Below are positions 1-9,635 of a stretch of DNA of 64,000 bases, piece by piece. The notes under the pieces are model-generated. The model saw only the letters and a list, made by a program, of their open reading frames with translations. It was not told the origin of the DNA and did not search any database. This stretch comes from Duganella sp. BuS-21 (GTDB lineage Bacteria; Pseudomonadota; Gammaproteobacteria; Burkholderiales; Burkholderiaceae_D): NCBI GenBank assembly GCA_041874725.1, contig CP097466.1, positions 3,534,001 to 3,598,000 of the forward strand, in the 5' to 3' direction. How positions within the stretch are numbered: the stretch's first letter is position 1; each line of letters begins with the position of its first letter. The position numbers were made by a program, and so were the translations under genes.

Positions 1-49
1 CGGCTAGCAGCAATAGCAATAATAGCAACAATACCCGCAGCAGCGTCAT
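1..49 (-). CDS. 5' end of an exported protein (partial)
   Basis: Only the first 16 codons are inside the window. They read MTLLRV followed by an almost pure leucine stretch ending in Ala, which looks like the start of a signal peptide or membrane anchor. A GGAGA ribosome site lies just upstream (about 56-60). The gene points away from the tviB-like gene, so the 50-182 interval probably holds divergent promoters. The mature protein cannot be judged from here. Confidence 0.5.
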   Translation of the reverse strand, partial: MTLLRVLLLLLLLLLA

Positions 50-182
50 GGCGATCTCCCTAAAAACACTAGAGTAGGAACGTTCGGCGTGGCACTCGTT
101 GATCGGCCGCAAACAGCGCAGCAAAAGCCGCTCGTAGAATCGGCTGACGCGGGCTGTCAACTCTCTCTCAAAAGGTGCTCAT

Positions 183-1463
183 ATGGACGTAGTCGCCGTA
201 GTTGGACTTGGTTATGTCGGGTTGTCGCTGGCCGTGGCGTTCGGCGCCAGGCGGCGCACCATCGGTATCGATTTATCGGCGCGCAAGGTGGCGAGCTACC
301 GGCGCGGCATCGATCCGGCGGGCGAGGTCAGCAGCGCGCAGTTTGCGGAAGCGCGCTGGCTGGAACTTGGTTGCGATCCGGCGGCGCTGGCCGCAGCCGA
401 CTATATCGTGGTGGCCGTGCCGACGCCGGTCGATGAAGCCCACAACCCGGATTTCTCGGCGTTGCTGGCGGCCAGCCAATCGGTGGGAAGGCACATGAAG
501 GCGGGGGCGGTGGTGATTTACGAATCCACGGTCTACCCCGGCGCCACCGAGGAAGTCTGCATTCCCATCCTGGAGCAATGTTCGGGATTGCGCTGGCAAC
601 GGGATTTCCATGTCGGTTTCTCGCCCGAGCGCATCAATCCCGGCGATACCGAACACCGGCTGGCCACCATCCGCAAGGTGGTGTCCGGTGACGATGCGAC
701 CACGCTGGAGCGCGTGGGCGCCTTGTACGAAGAGGTGGTCACCGCCGGCGTTCACCGTGCTTCCAGCATCAAGGTCGCGGAGGCGGCCAAGGTCATCGAA
801 AACACCCAGCGCGACCTCAACATCGCCCTGATGAACGAACTGGCCGTCATCTTCGACCGGCTGAACATCGACACGCTGGAAGTGCTGCAAGCGGCCGGCA
901 CCAAGTGGAATTTCCTGCCATTCCGGCCCGGCCTGGTGGGCGGGCACTGCATCGGCGTCGATCCCTACTACCTGACGCATAAGGCCGCCATGCTCGGCTT
1001 CCACCCGGAGGTGATCCTCGCCGGGCGCCGCACCAACGACGGCATGGCCAAGTTCGTGGCCGAGAAAACCGTCAAGGAAATGGTGCGCGCCGGCTTCAAG
1101 ATCAAGGGCTGCCGCGTCAACGTGCTGGGCCTGACGTTCAAGGAAAACTGCCCGGACCTGCGCAACTCCAAGGTGGCCGACCTGATCCGCGAACTCGAAT
1201 CCTACGGCCTCCAGGTCCATGTGCACGATCCAGTGGCGGACGCCGACGAAGCCCTGCACGAGTACGGCGTGCGGCTGGCAGCCTGGGAAGACTTGCCCTG
1301 TGCGGAAGCGCTGATCAGCGCGGTGGCGCACCGCGAGCTGGCGGCGCGTCCGCTGCGGCAGATGCTGGACAAGGTCAGCGCCGGCGGCTGCTTCATCGAC
1401 CTGAAATCGCAGTTCGATCCCGCGCCCCTGCGCAACAGCGGCCTCAACGTGTGGAGGCTATGA
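183..1463 (+). CDS. tviB: UDP-N-acetylhexosamine 6-dehydrogenase, TviB/WbpA family
   Basis: This is a 426-residue UDP-sugar dehydrogenase that would oxidise C6 of UDP-GlcNAc or UDP-GalNAc to the uronic acid, in the cytoplasm, for surface polysaccharide synthesis. The N-terminus has the Rossmann signature [12 protein letters not shown]. The catalytic cysteine sits in [11 protein letters not shown] (Cys256), and the family's C-terminal UDP-binding domain follows ([15 protein letters not shown]). Length and motifs match the TviB branch rather than UDP-glucose dehydrogenase. The stop overlaps the start of the following epimerase gene, so the two form a translationally coupled tviB-tviC pair. The symbol reflects family resemblance; the exact substrate is inferred. 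Confidence 0.85.
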   Translation: MDVVAVVGLGYVGLSLAVAFGARRRTIGIDLSARKVASYRRGIDPAGEVSSAQFAEARWLELGCDPAALAAADYIVVAVPTPVDEAHNPDFSALLAASQSVGRHMKAGAVVIYESTVYPGATEEVCIPILEQCSGLRWQRDFHVGFSPERINPGDTEHRLATIRKVVSGDDATTLERVGALYEEVVTAGVHRASSIKVAEAAKVIENTQRDLNIALMNELAVIFDRLNIDTLEVLQAAGTKWNFLPFRPGLVGGHCIGVDPYYLTHKAAMLGFHPEVILAGRRTNDGMAKFVAEKTVKEMVRAGFKIKGCRVNVLGLTFKENCPDLRNSKVADLIRELESYGLQVHVHDPVADADEALHEYGVRLAAWEDLPCAEALISAVAHRELAARPLRQMLDKVSAGGCFIDLKSQFDPAPLRNSGLNVWRL

Positions 1464-2524
1464 TGAGCGACTACGAAAACGGCACGCCCGCCAGCAGCGC
1501 CTATCAGCTGGTGCGCGAACGGCTGCAGCATGAGCAATTCCGCTGGGTGGTCACCGGCGTGGCGGGTTTTATCGGCTCCAACCTGCTGCAGGCGCTGCTG
1601 GAACTGGGGCAGCAGGTGGTCGGTATCGACAACTTTCTGACCGGCCACCGGCACAACCTGGATCAGGTGCGCGAACTGGTCGGCGCCGGCGCCTGGCGCG
1701 GTTTCGAACTGATCGAGGGCGATATCCGCGACCTGGCGGTTTGCCGCCAGGCCTGCGACCGCGCCGATTACGTGCTGCACCAGGCCGCGCTCGGTTCGGT
1801 CAGCCGTTCGATGGCCGAACCGCTGCTGTGCAACGACATCAACGTCGCCGGTTACCTGAACATGCTGGACGCGGCGCGGCTGGCCGGCGTGCGGCGTGTG
1901 GTGTATGCGGCCTCCAGCGCCACCTACGGCGACCATCCCGGCCTGCCGAAGCAGGAGCAGCATATCGGCCTGTCGCTGTCGCCGTATGCGCTGACCAAGC
2001 ACGTGAACGAGCTGTACGCGGGCGTGTACGCGCGCTGCTACGGCCTGGACTCCATCGGCCTGCGCTACTTCAACGTGTTCGGGCCGCGCCAGGATCCGGC
2101 CGGCGCGTATGCTGCCGTGATTCCGTTGTGGGTGTCGGCCATGATCGCCGGGCGCGACATCGAGATCCACGGCGATGGTGAGACCAGCCGCGATTTTTGC
2201 TATGTTGGCAACACGGTGCAGGCCAACTTGTTGGGTGCGCTGAGCGACAACCGCGCAGCCGTCAACCAAGTCTACAACGTCGCGCTCAACGCCCGCACCA
2301 GCCTCAACGAGCTTTATTTGCTACTGCACGAGCTGCTGGCCGAGCGCCATCCGCACCTGCACGACTGCCGGCCGGCGTATGGACCGTTCCGCGACGGCGA
2401 TGTACGCCATTCGCAGGCCGACATCAGCAAGGCCGTCAACCTGCTCGGCTACGCACCCACGCACGACCTGCGGCGCGGTCTCAAGCAAGCATTGCGCTGG
2501 TATGAACAACATCTTCGTGCGTGA
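1463..2524 (+). CDS. tviC: UDP-N-acetylglucosamine/glucuronate C4-epimerase, TviC/WbpP family
   Basis: This extended short-chain dehydrogenase has the NAD-binding motif [10 protein letters not shown] near residue 30 and the catalytic YALTK (Tyr-x3-Lys), in the order expected of UDP-sugar 4-epimerases. Paired with the upstream dehydrogenase it would supply UDP-GalNAcA-type precursors, as in Vi antigen synthesis. Two adjacent ATGs (1460 and 1463) follow a GGAGG at 1453-1457; 1463 has the better spacing and overlaps the tviB stop by one base. No glycosyltransferase or flippase gene is in view, so the polymer is unknown. Confidence 0.83.
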   Translation: MSDYENGTPASSAYQLVRERLQHEQFRWVVTGVAGFIGSNLLQALLELGQQVVGIDNFLTGHRHNLDQVRELVGAGAWRGFELIEGDIRDLAVCRQACDRADYVLHQAALGSVSRSMAEPLLCNDINVAGYLNMLDAARLAGVRRVVYAASSATYGDHPGLPKQEQHIGLSLSPYALTKHVNELYAGVYARCYGLDSIGLRYFNVFGPRQDPAGAYAAVIPLWVSAMIAGRDIEIHGDGETSRDFCYVGNTVQANLLGALSDNRAAVNQVYNVALNARTSLNELYLLLHELLAERHPHLHDCRPAYGPFRDGDVRHSQADISKAVNLLGYAPTHDLRRGLKQALRWYEQHLRA

Positions 2525-2530
2525 CCGGCA

Positions 2531-2549
2531 TAGCGGAATTCAACCGCTA
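2531..2549. terminator. short hairpin between convergent genes
   Basis: TAGCGG, a 7-base loop, then CCGCTA form a perfect 6-bp stem between the tviC end and the LysR gene end, overlapping the latter's stop codon. There is no strong T-run on either side, so termination activity is uncertain. Confidence 0.3.
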
Positions 2550-3457
2550 ACTGAATCGCTATCCCAGGGAGTATCGGCCAATTCCTGCACCAGGAAGTCG
2601 ATCATCACGCGCACCTTGGCGCTCAGGTGGCGCCGGCTCGGGTAGACCGCCAGCACATCCATGTCCTGCATGTGATAGTCGGGCAGTACGCGCTGCAGGC
2701 GGCCGGCGCGCAAGTCTTGGCCTACCAGGAAAGTCGGCTGCCAGATAATGCCCATGCCGCCCAGCGCCGCGCCGCGTGCCGTGTCGCCATTGTTGGTGTG
2801 CATGACGCAGGACACCTTGACCGCGTGCTGGTGGCCGGCGGCGTCGAGCATGCGCCATTCGTCGGCGCTGGCGGCGTAGCTATAGCCGATGCAGGCGTGC
2901 TGCAGCAGGTCGGTCGGGCTGCGCGGCATGCCGTGCTGCTGGATGTAATCGGGCGAGGCGCACAACACATTGCGCGAGGTGGCCAGCTTGCGCGCCACAT
3001 TGGAGGCCGAACCGGCGCGCGAGATGCGCACCGCCATGTCATAGCCTTCTTCGACGATGTCGACCACGCGGTCGATCAGCGCCACATCGAGCTGAACCTG
3101 GGGATACAAACGCATGAACTTGGCCCACAGTGGCGCCAGGTGCAGCACACCGAAGCTGAGCGGCGCATTAATCCTCAGCAGGCCATGCGGCTGCAAGGCG
3201 GCGGAAGAGACGATGGCTTCGGCTTCTGCCACGTCGTCGAGGATGGTTTTGGCGCGCTCGAACAGCGCTTCGCCGCTGGAGGTCAGCGACATCCGGCGCG
3301 AGCTGCGGTTGAGCAGGCGTGTTTGCAGATGTGCTTCCAGGTCGCTGATATAACGGGTAACGTTGGCCGGCGAGGTATCCAGCGCTTCGGCGGCGCGGGC
3401 AAAGCCATCGCGCTTCACGACTTCCACGAACACTTCCAGTGCGCGCAGGCGGTCCAT
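2540..3457 (-). CDS. LysR-family transcriptional regulator
   Basis: This 305-residue protein has the LysR layout. An N-terminal winged helix (MDRLRALEVFVEVVKRDGFARAA, then SPANVTRYISDLE) is followed by a periplasmic-binding-like effector domain starting around residue 90. It belongs to the large group annotated as AaeR/DsdC-like regulators, whose effectors cannot be read from sequence. It is convergent with tviC and lies 8 bases downstream of the small lipoprotein gene on the same strand, so the two may be co-transcribed. The target genes are unknown. Confidence 0.8.
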   Translation of the reverse strand: MDRLRALEVFVEVVKRDGFARAAEALDTSPANVTRYISDLEAHLQTRLLNRSSRRMSLTSSGEALFERAKTILDDVAEAEAIVSSAALQPHGLLRINAPLSFGVLHLAPLWAKFMRLYPQVQLDVALIDRVVDIVEEGYDMAVRISRAGSASNVARKLATSRNVLCASPDYIQQHGMPRSPTDLLQHACIGYSYAASADEWRMLDAAGHQHAVKVSCVMHTNNGDTARGAALGGMGIIWQPTFLVGQDLRAGRLQRVLPDYHMQDMDVLAVYPSRRHLSAKVRVMIDFLVQELADTPWDSDSVSG

Positions 3458-3465
3458 GCCGGCTC

Positions 3466-3903
3466 TTAGTGCGCGATGTAGTTGGCGGTAGCGGCTTCCT
3501 TGATCACGCGGCCGGCGCTGAGCGCGGCGCCCGAGCTGCCGCCGACGTGGCTGGTCAAGGCGCTGACGGTGGCGTCCTGGCCCATGCCTTCCAGTCCGAC
3601 GACGGCTTGGGCGTCGCCGGCGTTGGCGGCGCGTTCAAACAATTCCAGCGCTTCGCGGCGCTTGGCCGGGTTCGACAGGTAACGCAGGGCCAGTTCGCGC
3701 TGGGCCACCGGTGAGCCTTGATCGGCCCATTCTTGCAGGCGGCGTTCGGCGGCCAATTGGCCGGTCGGTCCGATTTGCAGTGCAGCAGCTTCAATCACAG
3801 TCGAGGAGGGAATGGCGTCTTCCTGTGCCTGGCAAGCGATCAAGGCGCCCACCATGACTAGCACCGAAGCCACCAATACACCAGACTTGTTGAACAATTC
3901 CAT
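3466..3903 (-). CDS. small Sel1-like repeat lipoprotein
   Basis: This is a 145-residue protein. The start MELFNKSGVLVASVLVMVGALIAC is a lipoprotein signal peptide with a lipobox ending in Cys24 (LIAC), so membrane anchoring is expected. The mature part has helical repeat character, with segments such as GSPVAQRELALRYL and AKRREALELFERAANAGDAQAV that resemble one to two Sel1/TPR-like repeats. The LysR gene follows closely on the same strand. No function can be assigned beyond a possible protein-protein interaction role at the envelope. Confidence 0.6.
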   Translation of the reverse strand: MELFNKSGVLVASVLVMVGALIACQAQEDAIPSSTVIEAAALQIGPTGQLAAERRLQEWADQGSPVAQRELALRYLSNPAKRREALELFERAANAGDAQAVVGLEGMGQDATVSALTSHVGGSSGAALSAGRVIKEAATANYIAH

Positions 3904-4200
3904 AAATTAAATACCCTTGATTAAAGCGATGCGCAAACCTCGGTGCGATGCACCATTATACTTGCGTCGGAGCAAATTGTCTAATACGCAATTATGAGCG
4001 ACGGCCCAAGCTGTCATGCGGATTCAAATTCGAGTGGTGGCGATATTAGCATGAAGAATTTGCATAACCCGTCCCGTATGCGCTGATAGGGGTAACAATT
4101 GTAACCATTCGTTAATATCGTTTTGGCCCGGCGTGCGCGGCCCTGCTGTGCAATGCAGCAAAACCGGCCGATTCATAAATGGTGAACGATCAGGAAGGCT
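3904..4200. other. intergenic region, relatively AT-rich
   Basis: About 300 bases between the lipoprotein gene start and the Hpt gene end. It must hold the lipoprotein (and perhaps LysR) promoter. I see no open frame with a credible start, no strong hairpin followed by a T-run, and no repeat. Confidence 0.4.
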
Positions 4201-4608
4201 TCAGCCGGCCGAAGGCGGTGCATGGCGCGCCAGCCATGCGGTGGCGTCGCGCAAGACCAGGCGGTATTCGGATTCCAGCGTGGCGAACAGCGGGGGAATG
4301 TCGTCCGCACGCGCTGCGGCGATAGCTTGTTCCAGGGCCATCGAGGCGCCGACCAGGCGTTTCGCGCCCAGCGTGCCGATCGAGCCACGCACGCTGTGGA
4401 AGATTTTACCGGCGTCGGCCAGGCGCTGTTCACGCAATGCGGCGCCGGCCAACTCGATGGGCGCCATGCCGGGTGCGCAGGCGTCGGCGACGATCTTGGC
4501 GACGATGGCCAGGGCTTTGGCATCATTCCCCATGTATTTCAACAACGTCTCCACCGAGAAAATACTTTCTTCGGGATGTGGACCAGCTTCAGTCATGTAT
4601 TGCTCCAA
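4201..4608 (-). CDS. Hpt-domain phosphotransfer protein
   Basis: This 135-residue single-domain protein has a four-helix histidine phosphotransfer pattern. The motif FHSVRGSIGTLGAKRL, with the phospho-accepting candidate His71, matches the family's HxxKG-like signature, with Arg in place of the usual Lys. It would pass phosphate between a hybrid sensor kinase and a response regulator, but no partner is encoded nearby. It lies downstream of the Anbu gene on the same strand with an opposite-facing gap of only about 30 bases, so it may be read from the Anbu operon or its own promoter. Confidence 0.75.
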   Translation of the reverse strand: MEQYMTEAGPHPEESIFSVETLLKYMGNDAKALAIVAKIVADACAPGMAPIELAGAALREQRLADAGKIFHSVRGSIGTLGAKRLVGASMALEQAIAAARADDIPPLFATLESEYRLVLRDATAWLARHAPPSAG

Positions 4609-4635
4609 TGGACAGATTGTCTTGATGCTAGCTGA

Positions 4636-5511
4636 TTATTGCTGGCCGTCGTGAAATTGTTGTGACAAAGTCTGTAAAGGAGAACGTGATACCGCCGGTA
4701 TCCCGACACCGGCCGGCGGCGCCATCCGCACCGGTTTGCTTACAGCGTTGGCTGAATGCAACACATTGCCGGCGATGTCGGGCGCCGCGTTCCACACCGG
4801 CGCGTCCAGGCCTTCGAAGACGCTCTTGAGCTGGTGGCCCCAGGTGTTGCGTATCATCTGGAAGTATTCGTTGCGTTCGTCGATGGTGACGAAATGCGTG
4901 ACTTCCAGCTTGTCGCTCTCGTACACCAGCAGGTCCAGCGGCAGGCCGACCGAGACGTTGGAGCGCAGCGTCGAATCCATGGAAATCAGCGCGCACTTGG
5001 CGGCGTCGTCGAGCGAGGTGGTGGGCGTCACCACGCGGTCGATGATGGGCTTGCCATACTTGGCCTCGCCGATCTGGAAATACGTGTTTTCGTCGTGGGA
5101 TTCGATGAAGTTGCCGGCCGAGTAAATCTGGAACAGGCGGCAGCGCTCGCCCTTGATCTGGCCGCCGAAAATGATGCTGACGTTGAATTCGATGCCGAAC
5201 GACGAGAGCGACTGCGCATCGCGCTCGTGTACCTGGCGCACCGCCTCGCCCATCAGGCGCGCGGCCTCGTACATATTCGGCGCGTTCCAGATGGTATGGC
5301 CATCGGCCGTGCTCAGTTCCGACACCAACTGGCGGATCGATTGCGAAATCGACAGGTTCCCGGCCGTCATCATGACCATCATGCGGTCGCCGGGAATCTC
5401 GAACACGCTCATCTTGCGGAAGGTGCCGACCTGGTCTACGCCAGCATTGGTCCGCGAATCGGACAGGAACACCAGCCCGGCGTTAAGGCGCATGCCCACA
5501 CAATAAGTCAT
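4636..5511 (-). CDS. Anbu (ancestral beta-subunit) proteasome-like peptidase
   Basis: This 291-residue protein starts MTYCVGMRLNAGLVFLSDSRTN. That is the proteasome/HslV fold beginning: Met removal would expose Thr1 as nucleophile, followed by the conserved SDSRTN strand-turn. It matches the Anbu/BPROT family, which assembles into open helical or ring-like particles in the cytoplasm. The three upstream genes on the same strand (transglutaminase-like, alpha-E, circularly permuted ATP-grasp) are the standard Anbu gene neighbours, which confirms the call. The operon has been linked in the literature to an uncharacterised peptide synthesis/degradation system; the substrate is unknown. Confidence 0.88.
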   Translation of the reverse strand: MTYCVGMRLNAGLVFLSDSRTNAGVDQVGTFRKMSVFEIPGDRMMVMMTAGNLSISQSIRQLVSELSTADGHTIWNAPNMYEAARLMGEAVRQVHERDAQSLSSFGIEFNVSIIFGGQIKGERCRLFQIYSAGNFIESHDENTYFQIGEAKYGKPIIDRVVTPTTSLDDAAKCALISMDSTLRSNVSVGLPLDLLVYESDKLEVTHFVTIDERNEYFQMIRNTWGHQLKSVFEGLDAPVWNAAPDIAGNVLHSANAVSKPVRMAPPAGVGIPAVSRSPLQTLSQQFHDGQQ

Positions 5512-5555
5512 CGTAGAAAACTAATAATTGATTAGAAGTATCGTTATTTTACCCC

Positions 5556-6359
5556 TCATTGAGGGGTAATCTGTACGTCAACGCTCAAAGATTCGGTTCC
5601 GCCGCCGCGCCGCACACCGCGCACCGGCGCCGCGCCGTCATAATCGCGGCCGATGGCGAGGCGGCAATAGGCGTCCGTCATCATGCGCGCGTGGGTGACG
5701 TCGATGCTGACCCAGCCGCTGTAGTCCTTGTCGTCGACCCAGGCGTCGACCCAGGCGTGGCTGGCGGCGTGGCCGCTGTTTTCCGGATCGATGTAGCCGG
5801 ACACATACCGCGCCGGAATCCCATGCGCATGGCAGCAGGCCAGGAACAGATGGGCGTGGTCTTGGCACACGCCTTGCCCCAGCGCCAGCGCATCGCTGGC
5901 GGTGGTGTCGACGGCGGTCGCACCGCTTTGATACCGGACTGCACCAAAGATGTGCTCCGCAAGACACATCAGGTCGCGCGTCATGGCCTTGCCGTCGGGC
6001 AGGCAGGAGGCGGCCAGCTCCAGGATGCCGGGCGTGGCTGCCGTCAGCCGGGTCGGCACCGTGAAGATCAGCGGCGACTGCGTGTCGCCGTTCTGCACCC
6101 GGCCGCGGTCCGGCGTGGTGGTTTCAATCACCCCGGCGGCGACGATGGACAGGGTCTGGTGCGGCGCCGTCATGGTCATCATGTGCGACAGGTTGCCGTA
6201 GGCGTCCGTGTAAGCGTGTACGTGGCCGGGCGTGGACAGCTGCCAGGACAACACATGCTGCTGCGACTCCACGCGCGGCGTCAGGTGCAGCTGCTGGATG
6301 GTGTAGGCCAGCGGCAGGGTGTAGGTGTAACGTGTTTCGTGCCGTATGGACAGTTGCAT
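5556..6359 (-). CDS. transglutaminase-like cysteine protease family protein, Anbu operon
   Basis: This 267-residue protein has the bacterial transglutaminase N-terminal domain (MQLSIRHETRYTYTLPLAY, beta-rich to about residue 130). The papain-like core follows, with the nucleophile region LGQGVCQDHAHLF (Cys), the histidine region GHAASHAWVDAWV and the downstream Asp-containing VSIDVTHAR. It is expected to be a peptidase or amidase rather than a cross-linker. It lies third in the four-gene Anbu operon, 14 bases after the alpha-E gene and 44 bases before Anbu. Confidence 0.85.
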   Translation of the reverse strand: MQLSIRHETRYTYTLPLAYTIQQLHLTPRVESQQHVLSWQLSTPGHVHAYTDAYGNLSHMMTMTAPHQTLSIVAAGVIETTTPDRGRVQNGDTQSPLIFTVPTRLTAATPGILELAASCLPDGKAMTRDLMCLAEHIFGAVRYQSGATAVDTTASDALALGQGVCQDHAHLFLACCHAHGIPARYVSGYIDPENSGHAASHAWVDAWVDDKDYSGWVSIDVTHARMMTDAYCRLAIGRDYDGAAPVRGVRRGGGTESLSVDVQITPQ

Positions 6360-6373
6360 TGCTTGCCTTTCGC

Positions 6374-7327
6374 TTAAGCCGCCATCGGCACCAGGAAATC
6401 GCGGCTGACGCGATTGCCCAGGTCGTAGATATCGGCCAGGAAGCGGGTCAGCATGCCATGCAAGCCTTCCGCCAGGATGTCTTCGATTTTGCCGAACTGG
6501 AGTTCCGCGCGCAGGCGGCCGGCGCAGCGCTCGGTATCGGCCGAAACGTCGTTGCGCACCTCGTATAAGTTCTGTACCACTTCATCCATGCAGGCCAGCA
6601 GCGAGCGCGGCATGTCGCCGCGCAGGATCAGCAGCTCGGCGATGCGGGCCGGCGTGATGACGTCGCGGTAGACCTTGCGGTAGATTTCAAAGCCCGACAC
6701 CGAACGCAGCATCGCGCCCCAGTAATAGAAGTCGCGCTGGCTCAAGCCTTCGCCGTTGCCGCTGTCGGCCGTGCCGCCGTGGTATTTCACGTCCAGGATG
6801 CGCGCCGTGTTGTCGGCGCGTTCGAGGAAGGTGCCGAGCTTGATGAAATGCACGGCTTCGTCGCGCAGCATGGTACCCAGCGTGACGCCGCGCGACAGAT
6901 GTGAGCGGTACTTGACCCATTCGAAGAATTTGCTGGGGTCGGTTTCCACCAGGTTCGATTGCAGGCGGCGCTGCATGTCGAGCCAGGTCTGGTTCTGGAT
7001 TTCCCATACTTCCGTGGTCAGCGTGCCGCGCACGGCGCGGGCGTTTTCGCGGGCGGCCGTCAGGCAGGCCACGATGGAGGACGAATTCCCGGGGTCGCGG
7101 ACCATGAAATCAATGACTTCGCGGCCTTCCAGCGACTGGTATTTCTCCTCGAAGGCCTGCTGCAGCTCGGAGATGCCCAGCAGGGCGCGCCAGCCCTTGG
7201 CGTTCTCGTGCTCGGACTGCGGCAGCATCGAGGTCTGGACATTGACGTCCAGCATGCGGGCGGTGTTTTCGGCACGCTCGGTATAGCGCGCCATCCAGAA
7301 CAGGTGATCGGCGGTGCGGCTCAGCAT
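6374..7327 (-). CDS. alpha-E domain protein, Anbu operon
   Basis: This 317-residue, almost entirely helical protein begins MLSRTADHLFWMARYTERAENTARMLDVN, the signature of the alpha-E (DUF403) family. The family is nearly always encoded beside a circularly permuted ATP-grasp enzyme and is thought to cooperate with it, with unknown chemistry. The start is 12 bases after the ATP-grasp stop, consistent with one transcript. No catalytic residues are established for the family. Confidence 0.87.
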   Translation of the reverse strand: MLSRTADHLFWMARYTERAENTARMLDVNVQTSMLPQSEHENAKGWRALLGISELQQAFEEKYQSLEGREVIDFMVRDPGNSSSIVACLTAARENARAVRGTLTTEVWEIQNQTWLDMQRRLQSNLVETDPSKFFEWVKYRSHLSRGVTLGTMLRDEAVHFIKLGTFLERADNTARILDVKYHGGTADSGNGEGLSQRDFYYWGAMLRSVSGFEIYRKVYRDVITPARIAELLILRGDMPRSLLACMDEVVQNLYEVRNDVSADTERCAGRLRAELQFGKIEDILAEGLHGMLTRFLADIYDLGNRVSRDFLVPMAA

Positions 7328-7339
7328 GATGACTCCTTA

Positions 7340-8767
7340 TTATTCCAGTATCCAGGTATCTTTGGTGCCGCCGCCTTGCGACGAGTTCACCACCAGCGAG
7401 CCTTCTTGCAGCGCCACGCGGGTCAGGCCGCCCGGCACCATGGAGATGGTCTTGCCGGACAGGACAAACGGCCGCAAGTCGATATGGCGCGGCGCGATGC
7501 CGTTTTCCACATAGGTGGGGCAGGCCGACAGGGCCAGCGTGGGCTGGGCGATATAGCCGTCCGGCTTGGCGATCAGGCGCTGGCGGAAGTCTTCGATCTG
7601 CGCCTTGGTCGAGGCCGGTCCGACCAGCATGCCGTAGCCGCCGGCGCCGTGCACTTCCTTGACCACCAGTTGCGGCAGGTTGGCCAGGGTGTAGGCCAGG
7701 TCTTCCTTTTTCCTGCACTGGAAGGTCGGCACGTTGTTGAGCACCGGCTGCTCCGACAGGTAGAACTTGATCATGTCCGGCACATAGGGATAGATCGACT
7801 TGTCGTCGGCCACGCCGGTGCCGATGGCGTTGGCCAGCGTGACGCGGCCGGCGCGGTACACCGACAGCAGGCCCGGCACGCCCAGCGAGGAATCGTGACG
7901 GAAGGCCAGCGGATCGAGGAAGTCGTCGTCGAGGCGGCGGTAAATCACGTCCACCCGTTTCGGGCCGCGCGTGGTGCGCATGAAGACGGTGTTATCGCTG
8001 ACGAACAAGTCCTTGCCTTCCACCAATTCCACGCCCATCTGCTGGGCCAGGAAGGCGTGTTCGAAGTAGGCCGAGTTGTACATGCCCGGCGTCATCACCA
8101 CCACGGTCGGGTCGGTGATGCCCATGGGCCCGACCGAGCGCAGGTTGTCGAGCAGCATGTCCGGGTAGTGGTCGACCGGGGCGATCTTGTTGCGGGCGAA
8201 CAGTTCTGGGAACAGCCGCATCATCATCTTGCGGTCTTCCAGCATATAGGAGACGCCCGACGGCACCCGCAGATTGTCTTCAAGCACATAGAACTCGCCC
8301 TGGCCGGCGCGCACAATGTCGACCCCGGCGATATGGGCGTAGATGTCCGACACCACGTTAATGCCCTGCATCTCCGGCCGGTATTGGGCGTTCTGGTAGA
8401 TCTGCTCGGCCGGAATGATGCCGGCCTTGATGATGTTCTGATCGTGATAAATATCGTGGATGAACATGTTCAGTGCCTTGACCCGCTGCACCAGCCCGGT
8501 TTCCAGCTGTTTCCACTCGCCGGCCGGGATGATGCGCGGGATGGTATCGAAGGGAATCAGCCGTTCGGTGCCGGCATCGTCGCCGTAGACGGCAAAAGTG
8601 ATGCCGACGCGGCGGAAGGTCAGGTCCGCTTCCGCGCGCTTGCGTTCAATGGTTTCCGCTGACTGGCGCTGCAGCCAGCCGCAGAACTCGCGGTAGTGTT
8701 CACGGACTTCGGCGCTGGCGGTATGGGCCAAGCCATCATTGGTCATTTCATTGAAGAATTTTGCCAT
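7340..8767 (-). CDS. circularly permuted ATP-grasp type 2 protein, Anbu operon
   Basis: This 475-residue protein is the first gene of the operon. Segments such as LVQRVKALNMFIHDIYHDQNI, FYVLEDNLRVPSGVSYMLEDR and VDVIYRRLDDDFLDP are typical of the circularly permuted ATP-grasp type 2 (DUF404/407) family. Members are predicted carboxylate-amine ligases that form peptide-like bonds using ATP. Together with the alpha-E, transglutaminase-like and Anbu proteins it forms the canonical four-gene set, suggesting a module that builds and then processes a peptide modification. The function remains uncharacterised. Confidence 0.87.
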   Translation of the reverse strand: MAKFFNEMTNDGLAHTASAEVREHYREFCGWLQRQSAETIERKRAEADLTFRRVGITFAVYGDDAGTERLIPFDTIPRIIPAGEWKQLETGLVQRVKALNMFIHDIYHDQNIIKAGIIPAEQIYQNAQYRPEMQGINVVSDIYAHIAGVDIVRAGQGEFYVLEDNLRVPSGVSYMLEDRKMMMRLFPELFARNKIAPVDHYPDMLLDNLRSVGPMGITDPTVVVMTPGMYNSAYFEHAFLAQQMGVELVEGKDLFVSDNTVFMRTTRGPKRVDVIYRRLDDDFLDPLAFRHDSSLGVPGLLSVYRAGRVTLANAIGTGVADDKSIYPYVPDMIKFYLSEQPVLNNVPTFQCRKKEDLAYTLANLPQLVVKEVHGAGGYGMLVGPASTKAQIEDFRQRLIAKPDGYIAQPTLALSACPTYVENGIAPRHIDLRPFVLSGKTISMVPGGLTRVALQEGSLVVNSSQGGGTKDTWILE

Positions 8768-8836
8768 TTTCGTGCGTTCCCTGGATTCCTGATAAGTACC
8801 TTACTCTTCTATCAAGAACTATGCCAGTCGTTACGC

Positions 8837-9583
8837 TCAGTTTTGGTGCATGGCTTGCTGGCGGTAGCGTTCGATCTGGCCGCTGTCCCGCATCTTCTTC
8901 AGTACCGCCCCCAAGCGTAGCGCCAGGTCCGCATGCTGTTTGTTCAGGTAGGCGTGGATCGGTCCGCGCTGCAAGACGGAGGCCGGGCGGATGCCGGCGT
9001 TGCGGAACTCGGCGCGCTCCAGCAGCGGCGCGATCGAGTCTTCGACGTCCACGTAGAGATCGGAGCGTCCGAGCACCAACTTGCGCAGGCCGGTCTCGGC
9101 ATTGCGTACTTCGGCGAGCTGGGATGGCGGCAGCACGTCCGCCAGCTTGCTGGCCACGGCGGGGTAGCCGAGCCGGTATTCGACCCGGTAGCCGGTGTCG
9201 CGCAGTCCCTCCCAGCCCGGTGCCAGCAGGACGTCGTGGCGCCGCGCGTAGGCGATGGTGGAGGCGAAAAAAGTGGCTTCCGGTACGCGGACCAGATTCG
9301 GCTGCATGGCCTGATATTCGAAACTGCGCGCCAGCTCGCCATCGACATTGCCGGCCGCCGCCTCGGCGCCGGCGCGCGCTGCGGGAAAGCTACGGATCTC
9401 CAGTTCGAAGCCCAGTTGCCGGAAAGCATCGGTATAGATGAGTGTCAGCCAGCGGGCGGCAAAGCCCTCGGTATTGGTCACCAGGCTGGCCAGCACGATG
9501 CGGCGCGGCGGCCCGGCAATACCTGCACGTTGGCCGGCCAGGACGGATAGGGTGATACCGGTAACGAATTGCCTGCGCCGCAT
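8837..9583 (-). CDS. periplasmic amino-acid-type solute-binding protein
   Basis: This is a 248-residue protein with an N-terminal signal peptide (MRRRQFVTGITLSVLAGQRAGIAG). The fold is that of extracellular solute-binding family 3: an opening strand RRIVLASLV, TDAFRQLGFELEIRSFPAARA, and a late segment QRGPIHAYLNKQHADLALRLGAVLKKMRDSGQI. No permease or ATPase gene adjoins it, so it may be an orphan sensor-like or signalling domain rather than a transporter part. It lies upstream of the Anbu operon on the same strand with a 69-base gap. Confidence 0.7.
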   Translation of the reverse strand: MRRRQFVTGITLSVLAGQRAGIAGPPRRIVLASLVTNTEGFAARWLTLIYTDAFRQLGFELEIRSFPAARAGAEAAAGNVDGELARSFEYQAMQPNLVRVPEATFFASTIAYARRHDVLLAPGWEGLRDTGYRVEYRLGYPAVASKLADVLPPSQLAEVRNAETGLRKLVLGRSDLYVDVEDSIAPLLERAEFRNAGIRPASVLQRGPIHAYLNKQHADLALRLGAVLKKMRDSGQIERYRQQAMHQN

Positions 9584-9635
9584 GGCGGCTCCTGTCCATA
9601 ATCCTCACGCGACGAGTATAGCAATAAAGCAGCAT

